NCBI RefSeq assembly: GCF_028705895.1
Contig: NZ_JAQWCQ010000020.1
Coordinates: forward strand, 1 to 55,687
Source: Massilibacteroides sp.
Lineage (GTDB): Bacteria > Bacteroidota > Bacteroidia > Bacteroidales > Tannerellaceae
Direction: 5' to 3'
DNA: 55,687 bases
Below, in pieces: positions 45,380 to 54,110 of the stretch; the first letter of the stretch is position 1, and each line of letters starts with the position of its first letter. The translations under genes were made by a program, and so were the position numbers. The notes beneath the pieces are model-generated. The model ran no database searches. It had not been told where the DNA came from and worked only from the letters and a program-made list of their open reading frames with translations.

Positions 45380-47542
45380 TTATAAATAGTCTTCAAAATA
45401 CCTCGTAATCTTTTCAGAAAGATGCGGTCTGTCCTTACCAATCACATTATGTGGATGTGTTGGATAAACAAAATAATCAGGATATGTACCGGCATCAATA
45501 CAAGCTTTCAGAAACCCAAGACTATGTTGCCACACAACAACGGGATCTACTGCTCCGTGAATCATCAGCAAATGCCCTTTCAGGTTACCTGCTTTTAGTT
45601 TCAGGTTAGCATTATCGTATCCTTCTTTATTGTCCTGCGGTTTATCCATATACCGTTCGCCATACATGATCTCGTAGTTCGACCAATCTATCACAGGGCC
45701 ACCGGCAACGCCTACTTTAAAGACATCGGGATAGGTCAACATAAGATTAGTGGTCATAAAACCGCCATAACTCCAGCCATAAACACCGATACGATCGGCA
45801 TCAATAAACGGCAAAGATTTAAGATAGTCCACTCCCTTTATCTGATCTGCCATTTCATTTACACCCAGATTTCGGTGAATAATGCTTTCAAACTCAAATC
45901 CCCGGTTTGCCGAACCACGGCTATCAACTGTAAAGACAGCATACCCTTTCTGAGCCATATATACATCCCATCCTCCGGCACCATATAACCATCGATCGGT
46001 AATCAACTGTGCATGCGGACCACCATAAACATAAACGATAACCGGATATTTCTTAGCGGGATCAAAATCGACCGGCTTAACTAAACGATAATTCAAATCC
46101 GTGAAACCATCTGCAGCTTTGATCTGACCGATAGTTACTTCCGGCAATTTATATTCTTTATAGGGATCGGAAGCAGAAAGTAACTGTTTTACTCTTTTTC
46201 CGTTTTTTGTCGCAATCAGATTGATATTTCGTGGTATGACAGACGACACGTGCATATCGATCAGATAATTTCCGTCTGCGTTTAATTGCGGCATATGAAC
46301 CCCACCTTCTGTAGTCAGGCAAATGCGTTTTCCATTTTTTAAGTTTACCTTCCAGGCATGTGTTTCAAGTCCGTTTCCTTCGGTAGCCGAAACAAATATA
46401 TGTTGTGCTTTTTTATCAAAACCAAGTATCTCCTTTACAATCCATGCCCCGGAGGTCAGTTGTTTCAGCAATTCTCCTTTGGTGTTATAAAGATACAAAT
46501 GATTGTATCCGTCACGACGACTTTGCCAGATAAAGCGATCCGTTTCTCCGGGGAGAAACAGAATTGGATTTAGCGGTTCTACATAGCGTTTGTTCTTTTC
46601 CTCAAACAGCTCCGCTTCCTTTTCGCCCGTTTCCGCACTGTAACGCACCAACAGACAGTCGTTTTGTTCCCGGTTCAGTTCGGCCATGTAAATACTTTTC
46701 TCGTCCGGACTCCAGGCAATATTTGTCAGGTACTTTTCTTTCGGCAGACCGGTCTTCAACCAAATGATCTTTCCGGTGGATAAATGATAAACTCCTACGG
46801 TTACCTCGTGACTCGACATGCCTGCCATCGGATACTTGATCGGTTTAGCAACAGCTACTCGTTGATCCGTATCCACAATCGGATAATCCGTCACCATCGA
46901 TTCATCCATCCGGTAGAAAGCCAGCGCATTCCCGTCGGGCGACCAGAATAATCCTTTGGAAATACCAAACTCACGCTGGTGAACAGCCTGTCCACAAACA
47001 ATATGAGGCTCTGTTTCCTTAGTAACCACCCGGTTTTCCTGATCCGCAGAAAGAAGTTCGATATTGTTTCCCTGTGTATAAGCTAACCAGCCACTCTTTG
47101 GAGCGAGTTCATAGTTAGCCCAACCTCTTTCTAATTTGTAAGAAGTAAGTACAGCTTTTTTATTCAAATCATAGTGAATACGATAGCCCTTACTTGTAAA
47201 CAGAAGTACCGGTTCGTCTTTATAAGGAACAGAGAAATAAGGCAATTTGGAAACGGTCTCCAAGTCTGCGGCAACAAGCGCTTTATTCAAATCTTCACAC
47301 GTAAAAGCAATGGACTCTTCTTTTCCCGGCAATGCCGCAAAAACGGAATCTCCTTTCACATAAAAATAACGATCGGCATACCATTGAAGTTGCTTTAACG
47401 TTCGCGGCGTAAATTTACTGTACGTTTTCCCTCCCGGTGTTAAATCGTGGAGCGTAAGTTGTTTCTCCTGAGCTACTATTCCCATACAATAAATGAAAGC
47501 AGACAAACAAATAAGGACTGCCTTTCGTAAATTAAAAATCAT
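45380..47542 (-). CDS. Dipeptidyl peptidase IV (S9 family)
   Basis: A 720-residue secreted serine peptidase that removes N-terminal dipeptides ending in Pro or Ala. It has a signal peptide (MIFNLRKAVLICLSAFIYCM, cut near Gln26), an eight-bladed propeller domain and an alpha/beta-hydrolase domain with the DPP-IV motif YGWSYGGFMT. The triad is Ser591, Asp666 (HGAVDPVV) and His698 (PTHPHNV). The spacing matches the well-studied Porphyromonas enzyme. The start at 47542 is fixed by the signal peptide; the frame stays open upstream inside the preceding gene. The first 11 bases overlap the methyltransferase gene end. Confidence 0.95.
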   Translation of the reverse strand: MIFNLRKAVLICLSAFIYCMGIVAQEKQLTLHDLTPGGKTYSKFTPRTLKQLQWYADRYFYVKGDSVFAALPGKEESIAFTCEDLNKALVAADLETVSKLPYFSVPYKDEPVLLFTSKGYRIHYDLNKKAVLTSYKLERGWANYELAPKSGWLAYTQGNNIELLSADQENRVVTKETEPHIVCGQAVHQREFGISKGLFWSPDGNALAFYRMDESMVTDYPIVDTDQRVAVAKPIKYPMAGMSSHEVTVGVYHLSTGKIIWLKTGLPKEKYLTNIAWSPDEKSIYMAELNREQNDCLLVRYSAETGEKEAELFEEKNKRYVEPLNPILFLPGETDRFIWQSRRDGYNHLYLYNTKGELLKQLTSGAWIVKEILGFDKKAQHIFVSATEGNGLETHAWKVNLKNGKRICLTTEGGVHMPQLNADGNYLIDMHVSSVIPRNINLIATKNGKRVKQLLSASDPYKEYKLPEVTIGQIKAADGFTDLNYRLVKPVDFDPAKKYPVIVYVYGGPHAQLITDRWLYGAGGWDVYMAQKGYAVFTVDSRGSANRGFEFESIIHRNLGVNEMADQIKGVDYLKSLPFIDADRIGVYGWSYGGFMTTNLMLTYPDVFKVGVAGGPVIDWSNYEIMYGERYMDKPQDNKEGYDNANLKLKAGNLKGHLLMIHGAVDPVVVWQHSLGFLKACIDAGTYPDYFVYPTHPHNVIGKDRPHLSEKITRYFEDYL

Positions 47543-48947
47543 TCTTGTCTTTTCTTTTAAATGGTTTCTTGGACTTCTCCACTCTTCGTGAGAACTCGTC
47601 CTTAAATTTAGGCTTTTCTTTTTTAGGGGAAAAAGCTCTTTTGCCTTCGAATTCCTCATATAAATCATCTTCTTCAGGATGAGCCTGCGAAAAACGACGT
47701 TGAGGAGAATCCATTTTCGATCTCTTGAAGTCAACCGGCTTCTTTCCGCCATCTCTGTTATCGAACCGCCTCGGTTTATCACCTTCGTTTAAAGCCTTCT
47801 TATAGTCCTTATTCTTCCCTTCAAAAATATCATAGCAACGATACTCACATTCCAAAGAACCGTTCATCAATTTTATTTTCTCAGACGGGCGTAATCCTAT
47901 CTTATCGAAACATTCATCTTTATAACTCAGTATCCAAGCTCTGTAATCTTTAAACACATGCTTCAGACGTTCACCGATCATGGAATAAAGCCCCATCAAA
48001 TCTTTAGAAGAAATCCGCTCTCCATAAGGCGGATTCATAACTAAGATTCCTGGCTTGGGAGCTTCAGTATATTGCTGGAAAGGTTTTACTTCCAGATCAA
48101 TATATTTATTTAGTCCCGCATTACGCACATTTGCTTTAGAAACATCGATTGCTGCAGGAGAAATATCAGATCCGATACATTTAAACTTAAACTCACGTTC
48201 CGCGCTCTCATCATTGTATATTCTGTCGAACAATTCCTGATCAAAGTCCACCCATTTCTCAAAAGCAAATTCTTTCCGATGAATGCCCGGAGCAATATTC
48301 AACGCGATCATGGCCGCTTCAATCAATAAGGTTCCCGATCCACACATAGGATCAACAAAATTAGACTCACCTTTCCATCCGGTCTTCAAAATCAAGCCTG
48401 CAGCCAACACCTCGTTAAGAGGAGCTTCCGTCTGTTCGATCCGATAGCCACGCTTATGTAAACTTTCACCGGAGCTATCAATAGACAATGTGCAATCGTT
48501 GTGCGAAATATGAATATTAATATATAAATCCGGGTTATTAACACGCACGGAAGGACGCTTCTCTTTCTTTTCCATAAAATAATCCACTATCGCATCTTTC
48601 GTACGATAAGCTACGAACTTCGAATGATTAAAATCCTCCGAGTTGATTACGGAATCTATCGCGAATGTTTTATCTAAAGAAATATAGTTCTCCCATTCAA
48701 CCTTTTTGACTTCGTTATAAACCGTATCCGCGTCTTTCGCTTTGAAGTGGTAAATTGGTTTCAGGATGCGTAGGGCGGTTCGGCAATAAAAGTTGGCTTT
48801 ATAAAGCATCTCTTTATCCCCCGTAAAAGAGACCATACGCCTACCTGTTTGTACATCATTTGCCCCTAAGGCAATTAATTCTCCGGCCAGTATTTCCTCC
48901 AACCCATAAAGGGTTTTGGCCACCATTTCAAATGTCTCGTTATTCAT
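47532..48947 (-). CDS. THUMP-domain 23S rRNA (guanine-N2)-methyltransferase-like protein
   Basis: A 471-residue RNA methyltransferase of the RlmL/YpsC type. An N-terminal THUMP RNA-binding domain (about 45-160) is followed by a class I SAM-dependent domain (VDPMCGSGTLLIEAA, near residue 200; NPPYGERI, near residue 308, the catalytic N-P-P-Y). The E. coli RlmL modifies G2445 of 23S rRNA; the exact site here is not provable. It ends in a 90-residue Lys/Arg/Asp-rich disordered tail (PKKEKPKFKDEFSRRVEK) not present in all family members. It is the first gene of the minus-strand operon to 42630. Confidence 0.9.
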   Translation of the reverse strand: MNNETFEMVAKTLYGLEEILAGELIALGANDVQTGRRMVSFTGDKEMLYKANFYCRTALRILKPIYHFKAKDADTVYNEVKKVEWENYISLDKTFAIDSVINSEDFNHSKFVAYRTKDAIVDYFMEKKEKRPSVRVNNPDLYINIHISHNDCTLSIDSSGESLHKRGYRIEQTEAPLNEVLAAGLILKTGWKGESNFVDPMCGSGTLLIEAAMIALNIAPGIHRKEFAFEKWVDFDQELFDRIYNDESAEREFKFKCIGSDISPAAIDVSKANVRNAGLNKYIDLEVKPFQQYTEAPKPGILVMNPPYGERISSKDLMGLYSMIGERLKHVFKDYRAWILSYKDECFDKIGLRPSEKIKLMNGSLECEYRCYDIFEGKNKDYKKALNEGDKPRRFDNRDGGKKPVDFKRSKMDSPQRRFSQAHPEEDDLYEEFEGKRAFSPKKEKPKFKDEFSRRVEKSKKPFKRKDKNDF

Positions 48948-49009
48948 TTGTTGATATTAACTAAGCTGTGCGACTTATTTAGTTGTTATATTTCGCGTTC
49001 ATATGGCAA

Positions 49010-49017
49010 CAAAAATA
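49010..49017 (-). promoter_or_regulatory. -7 promoter box of the rlmL-like operon
   Basis: TATTTTTG on the minus strand matches TAnnTTTG. The leader to the ATG at 48947 is about 57 bases. Confidence 0.5.
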
Positions 49018-49054
49018 CATTAAATATCTGATTTATGCATGCTTATCAAGCGGG

Positions 49055-49528
49055 CTATTTTTTATGGGGAGCGCCAAATTCCTTACAGGTAACCTCTTCC
49101 AGTTCCACTTTCCAGATTTTCACATTGCGTATAGCCGGATCACTATAGCGGAATTCTTTATCTGAATATTGCCTCATAAGGATATTCAGTATCTCTATCT
49201 TTTTATCATAGTCTTCTTCATAAGCTACCGTCCCCCATCCAATTACACTCTTCGAGCGCATCCGGTAACTGCAAGCCACCTCAGGATGTTGGAACACCAA
49301 ATCATGGTCTGTGCTGAAAGTGATACAAACTTTCGGATTGCGTTCCAATATTGAGATACTGCGCCCTTCTTGTGCGGAATGCAAATAAACGGTTCCATCT
49401 TTATAGCCGAAGTTCATAGGTAACACGTAAGGAGTCCCATCCGTGTCCGCCATGCCAAGATAACAAACATCGCATTTAGCAATTACCGCTTCAATAAACT
49501 CCTTGTCCTTATGTATTAATGTTTTCAT
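49055..49528 (-). CDS. NimA-like pyridoxamine 5'-phosphate oxidase family flavoprotein
   Basis: A 157-residue split-barrel FMN-binding protein. The motifs LGMADTDGTPYVLPMNFGYK and RSKSVIGWGTVAYEED place it in the NimA/PNPOx-like group, whose best-known members reduce 5-nitroimidazoles to non-toxic amines. Chromosomal relatives of this type are common in Bacteroidales and mostly of unknown substrate, so a resistance role should not be assumed. It is transcribed alone, with no clear promoter box; a structured intergenic region lies upstream. Confidence 0.85.
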   Translation of the reverse strand: MKTLIHKDKEFIEAVIAKCDVCYLGMADTDGTPYVLPMNFGYKDGTVYLHSAQEGRSISILERNPKVCITFSTDHDLVFQHPEVACSYRMRSKSVIGWGTVAYEEDYDKKIEILNILMRQYSDKEFRYSDPAIRNVKIWKVELEEVTCKEFGAPHKK

Positions 49529-49579
49529 TCTTATTTTGCTTTTGATTTATTCCTTTAAAAACAGATCAGTTTAATTCTA

Positions 49580-49677
49580 TTTTCTTTTTCCATATATGTG
49601 GTAAAACTTTTCTACAATTGTGGTAAAGTTGTTCTACAACTGTCGAACAACTTTGCGACATATATGGAAAAAGAAAA
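49580..49677. repeat. Large nested hairpin with internal 22-bp direct repeats
   Basis: Twenty-base arms (49580-49599 and 49658-49677, core ttctttttccatatatgt) are exact reverse complements. Inside, aaagttgttc (49625-49634) pairs with gaacaacttt (49645-49654). The inner part also contains two imperfect direct repeats of 22 bases beginning gtggtaaa (49599 and 49621). It lies between the NimA-like gene start and the terminator of the large surface gene. Nothing coding is inside. Confidence 0.65.
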
Positions 49678-49744
49678 GGAAATTGTTTTTTTATTCTTTT
49701 TTCTCAACAAAAATAGGAAAAAGAAAAGAACTATGTATTGCTAA

Positions 49745-49788
49745 AAAAAGAGATTGTCCCGGCTCATTCGCGAGACAATCTCTTTTAC
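49745..49788 (-). terminator. Rho-independent terminator of the large surface protein gene
   Basis: A 13-bp perfect stem (aaaagagattgtc / gacaatctctttt) around a 15-base loop, followed on the minus strand by a run of T. It lies 20-63 bases after the stop codon of the gene at 49808. Confidence 0.8.
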
Positions 49789-49807
49789 TATGCTAAGTCA
49801 GATTCGT

Positions 49808-52800
49808 TTAACGGATAATGACTTTGAATACTTCTTTTCGGAAATCTTTGACTGCGGTCAGTATATAGACTCCTTTGGCTACAGAAACGGGATAATGCTC
49901 CAAGTCTCCGGATGGAGAGAAAAAGGATAAAGGCTGACCGTTAATTGAATACAACGTTACCTGACAACCTTCCAGATTCTTCATAATAAGTAAGCCATCT
50001 CGATAGTAAACATTGGCTTTTTTTGAGTCAATTTCTATATTTGAAGTCGAATTTTCACCACTAAACGTAGCGTAAAGAGTACTGATAACTTCCGCTTTTC
50101 CGCTGTTTTCCTTAAATATTTCGATGTCCGCTTCGTACTTCACGCCGTTTTCCAGACCATTGAGGACTACACTCGTTTCGCTGCTTGTAGAGCGTAAACC
50201 GATCGTGGTCCGGGAATTCGGATTCACTTTTAAAGCGACTACTGGTGTCCGGCTTGTGCCGACTTTCTTATACAGGTGCAACATATAATAGGAAGCGGAG
50301 GACATCTGTGGGAATGTCAGTTCCACAGAGCCGGAGCTTAGGTGTTCTACTTTGACTTCCGCCTTGATATCACGCACGGTCACCATACAACTGACGATTA
50401 ACGTATCGGCAAAAGTAGCCGTAATCATCGCCGCTCCTGCCGACAGTCCGACTACGCTTCCGGAAGACGTTACATCAGCCACAGCCGGATGAGATGACTT
50501 CCAGACAATAGCGGGAAGTCCGGCAGTAGAAGGAGACAAGGTCGCCTGTATCTGGGTTCTTTCTCCCTGATTCAGGATCAGTTGCGAGGTGTTGAGTTTT
50601 AAAGAGTACACCGGACGCACCGTGTCTGTTGTCGTTACAGTAACCACACAAGTATCCGCTTTGTTTCTCGCTTTATCTTCCGCGATGATCTTGGTTGTTC
50701 CCGCTTTGAGCGCGCCCACTAAGCCGTTTCCGTCCACTATCGCCACCGTTGTATTTGTTGACCGCCAGGTCACATCATAAATTTGAGGCGCGGTGATACT
50801 CAACTGAACCGTTTGACCGGCTTTGAGCGAAGCTGTCTTTTGCGTCAGCTCGAACGGGTTGGTAATAATACCCGGATCAGTTCCCGCTTTCACGGTTACG
50901 GTGATTTCTTTCGTCACCACCTTGCCGTTCGAGTTGGCTTTCAGTGTAAAGGTCGTTTGCGTATCTTCGGTTACTTCTTTCAGCGGAGTAACGATCAGCG
51001 AATCCCGCCATACCTTCACGCTGATGAGGTATTCGTTCTCCTTCAGCAGTACGCTCTTAATAATTGCCGCGTCCATATTGTCCGCGTCTGTGATCTTGTC
51101 GCCCAGATAAAGCGTATCAGTTGGATGAGTTGCTTCTAAAGATATAGCGTTTATACTTTCCGCAATAACCGGGGCGTAGTTGTCCGGGAATATCCAGAGG
51201 GCACTCCACGGCTCCGTCGGGCCTTGAGGAAGACGTGTGTATTGCTTTGTCTTGGAGTCTATTTTAAGATGAACTGTTTTTACTATTATAGGATTTATAT
51301 GCCAAGTGGTAAGTGTCACGTAAAGTTCGCCTGTTTCAGGATGTACGCGGAAAGGACAGCCATACATATTAAATTTTTCGTTAGGATAACCTTCAACTGT
51401 AGGATACTCATGAGAATCAAAAAAAACACTAAAAGATTTTTTATCAATATCGTACTCATATATATACCTACCTAACCATGCACCACTATTCATCCAATAT
51501 ATTTTGTTTTCAAGAGTACTTCCACATAACACATCAGCTTGCCAGGCTCCCCAGGTGGATGGAGGAGCAGCATAACCTGCAGGTATCGTAATTTCTTCTA
51601 TTTCAAGCGTCCATGGATTTATTCTTACTAATATATTTTTTGAAGTTTCACCTAATTCTCCGGCAGATTCTGCAACTGTTGCGCCTGCCCATAAACTACC
51701 ATCTTTAGACTGAGTCAACACCGCATAATTTCCTGTCAAAGTTCTTTCCATTTGGTGAGTCAGTGCATTTATTACGTGTATGCCGCTATTTTGTTGTACG
51801 GCAAATACACGATCACCCACTCGAATCATTGTACCCACTTGCTCTTTATAAAGGTTTGGATCCAACGGATTACCATTTCCATCCACCTCACCACCTTCGC
51901 TCTCTGTTCCTGTAATAGGGGTATAAGGTAATTCAGTAACAACTTTGTTGTCATCCGCTGAAGTGGTCAACAATTCATTAAAATTCACAACACAGATACC
52001 AGAAGAAGTACCGAGATAACCGGTATTTTCATCTACACCGAGGAAGGCGCGACCATCCATCACTTTTTGATTTTCTCCCTTTGTATAAATATGTTTAAAT
52101 GATTTACGTTGCGCCAACGTTGTTTTATCGGCTATAACCAAGCGGTTTTGCTGCTTGGATATAAAATAGAAATTGTCTCCATAAATTGAAGCAAATTGAG
52201 TAGTTATCCCTGTTACTTGTCCGTTATTGAGGGTGCTGTAAATATAGGTATCCCACACATTGTTTTCTTCGTTTATAAAATGAATTTCTCCACAAGCAGG
52301 ATAGGTACCTTCAGTCAGAAAAAAGGCACCTTTAACATCCGAATAATAGGGCTCATGAAAAACATAGACACAACTGTCTGACAATTCATTATCTTCATCC
52401 ATGATTGCTTTTAAAGTCACAGTTCCTGCTTTTTTACCTTTAAGTGTCCAAGCCTTCCGGACATTGTTATAGGTAAGGTCGGCAATTTCCTTATCTTCCT
52501 CTTTTATACTCCAGGTATATTTTTTATTTATAGCATTCTCCGGGGCAACAGTTGGTTGATGAGCCTCTTCCAGACTATGCTCGACACTCCGGAGAGAGCG
52601 GATGGTATCTACTCCTATTGCAAAAGACAAAGCGGTTACATGCACATAAGACTTTACTGTTAGGGTAACAGAAGATGTAACAGGATCACCGGCTGCGCTA
52701 TTAATTTTAGTAGTTGCAGTAAAAATGACATGTTTATCGTTTGTCCCATCCATAAAAAAGATACGTACATTTCCCTTATCATCAATAGTTGCAACATTAT

Positions 52801-53851
52801 CGTTACTACTTTTCCACTCAACACCTCCTTCATAATTATAAGGTAAAACAGAAGCTGTCAACTTTAACGTTTTAGGGGTATTGAGTTCATTACAAATAAT
52901 TTCATTTCCTTGTGGTGTCCCACTGATAGTTACTTGCGTAGGATAAACGATTACCGGCTCTTCATATTCATCTCCATATATTACCTGCCAGGCTCCACTA
53001 TGAGTCTTTTTTGTATAGTCGATTTTTGTTCCTGTCAAATCATACTCAGGAAAAGAAACCCCTTCTATATCCGGATTGGCTGGTAAAAGTTTATAGGCGG
53101 GACCTGGACTTTTATTATTTTCATTATCAGCTCCAACGACTTTGTAAATGCCTCCTTCATAATACAAGGGGGAATTATCACCTTTACCTAAAATAATATC
53201 AGTGTCATGATTTTTGGTCATACGTTCCCAATATCCGTTGATTGTCCCCTGAATTACATTATAGCCTTTAAAAATCAACTTTTGTTCTGAAACTTTGATT
53301 GTAGAATTTTCATTTGTGTTATTGGGATCGACAAAGATACAGTTAGTGAAAGTTCTGGTCTCAACCGAATTTTTATTATTTGTAAAAGATAAAAGAGGAT
53401 AATTGCTTGTGTAATTTCTAACAAAAGAACAGGATACAAAAGAAACATTCTTAGAAGGAGTACTAGAGTTTTCTATTATTCTAAGAGTTTTTGTAGCGTC
53501 GTTATTTTCTGCGATAAAAGCACAACCTTCAAACAGTATTTCACTACCTGAAAGAGATAAGCCAGTATAAGAACTGGCTCCACTAGGAGAAGTAAAAGTA
53601 CAATTACTAGCTGTGATCGGAGAATTGAAAAACAATTGGATTGTAACAAAGTTTATTTTTTCCAATCTTACGTTTTTTAATGGACTGTTAAGCTTTCCAA
53701 AATTGAGCTTTTTATTTGAAGACGAAGTAATAGTTACACCATTTCCAATAATCGTGATGTTTTTATCTCCTTCTATTGTAATATCGGCTGTAATAGTAAT
53801 TGTTTTATCTGCTAAGTTATCGTCAAAAATCAGTTTGTCATCATCGGTCAT
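49808..53851 (-). CDS. Large surface protein with Ig-like and propeller domains and T9SS-like C-terminal domain; 5' end missing
   Basis: The 1347-residue product has a parallel beta-helix region (about 1-220), Big_2 Ig-like domains (about 300-400, 1010-1085 and 1090-1165), a DUF5074/YncE-like propeller (about 505-890), a fibronectin-like domain and a 70-residue type-A T9SS sorting domain (VYYRDGLLIMKNLEG to KVIIR). There is no signal peptide at the ATG. The frame stays open upstream to 53981 and still reads as protein (YVTNTDGGTTVAGSLGYELI, the usual beginning of such beta-helix domains) until it runs into the IS110 region. The true start and export signal have been lost, so the gene is probably non-functional or silent. 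A clear terminator follows. Confidence 0.82.
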   Translation of the reverse strand: MTDDDKLIFDDNLADKTITITADITIEGDKNITIIGNGVTITSSSNKKLNFGKLNSPLKNVRLEKINFVTIQLFFNSPITASNCTFTSPSGASSYTGLSLSGSEILFEGCAFIAENNDATKTLRIIENSSTPSKNVSFVSCSFVRNYTSNYPLLSFTNNKNSVETRTFTNCIFVDPNNTNENSTIKVSEQKLIFKGYNVIQGTINGYWERMTKNHDTDIILGKGDNSPLYYEGGIYKVVGADNENNKSPGPAYKLLPANPDIEGVSFPEYDLTGTKIDYTKKTHSGAWQVIYGDEYEEPVIVYPTQVTISGTPQGNEIICNELNTPKTLKLTASVLPYNYEGGVEWKSSNDNVATIDDKGNVRIFFMDGTNDKHVIFTATTKINSAAGDPVTSSVTLTVKSYVHVTALSFAIGVDTIRSLRSVEHSLEEAHQPTVAPENAINKKYTWSIKEEDKEIADLTYNNVRKAWTLKGKKAGTVTLKAIMDEDNELSDSCVYVFHEPYYSDVKGAFFLTEGTYPACGEIHFINEENNVWDTYIYSTLNNGQVTGITTQFASIYGDNFYFISKQQNRLVIADKTTLAQRKSFKHIYTKGENQKVMDGRAFLGVDENTGYLGTSSGICVVNFNELLTTSADDNKVVTELPYTPITGTESEGGEVDGNGNPLDPNLYKEQVGTMIRVGDRVFAVQQNSGIHVINALTHQMERTLTGNYAVLTQSKDGSLWAGATVAESAGELGETSKNILVRINPWTLEIEEITIPAGYAAPPSTWGAWQADVLCGSTLENKIYWMNSGAWLGRYIYEYDIDKKSFSVFFDSHEYPTVEGYPNEKFNMYGCPFRVHPETGELYVTLTTWHINPIIVKTVHLKIDSKTKQYTRLPQGPTEPWSALWIFPDNYAPVIAESINAISLEATHPTDTLYLGDKITDADNMDAAIIKSVLLKENEYLISVKVWRDSLIVTPLKEVTEDTQTTFTLKANSNGKVVTKEITVTVKAGTDPGIITNPFELTQKTASLKAGQTVQLSITAPQIYDVTWRSTNTTVAIVDGNGLVGALKAGTTKIIAEDKARNKADTCVVTVTTTDTVRPVYSLKLNTSQLILNQGERTQIQATLSPSTAGLPAIVWKSSHPAVADVTSSGSVVGLSAGAAMITATFADTLIVSCMVTVRDIKAEVKVEHLSSGSVELTFPQMSSASYYMLHLYKKVGTSRTPVVALKVNPNSRTTIGLRSTSSETSVVLNGLENGVKYEADIEIFKENSGKAEVISTLYATFSGENSTSNIEIDSKKANVYYRDGLLIMKNLEGCQVTLYSINGQPLSFFSPSGDLEHYPVSVAKGVYILTAVKDFRKEVFKVIIR

Positions 53852-53944
53852 ATTGATTAATTCATAACCGAGAGAGCCTGCGACAGTGGTTCCTCCATCT
53901 GTATTTGTTACATATAGATTTGCATAGTGATTGTTTATTAAAGA

Positions 53945-54110
53945 AAAGGGATTGCAGTGAACTACCTTTGTTACTAAGCCTCAATGCTTTCAAAAAGAAT
54001 TAGACTGCAATGTCCTTTCAGAGAACGATGCCAGTTAGAATTTTAGGTTTCAAGATCTGTTATATGTATTAGCACAGTTCTCACTATGTGTAACTTAAAA
54101 GCATTGCCTT
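53945..54110 (+). ncRNA. Candidate bridge RNA region of the IS110 element
   Basis: IS110-group elements encode a non-coding bridge RNA in the leader upstream of the transposase gene, with two loops that pair to target and donor DNA. This 160-base non-coding leader has the expected size and position and is rich in pairing: attgcagt (53952-53959) with actgcaat (54004-54011); caatgcttt (53983-53991) with aaagcattg (54098-54106); and gagaac (54021-54026) with gttctc (54077-54082) enclosing a 50-base loop. The first two pairings are mutually exclusive or pseudoknotted. The exact ends are not determined. The call rests on family knowledge plus these stems. Confidence 0.55.
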
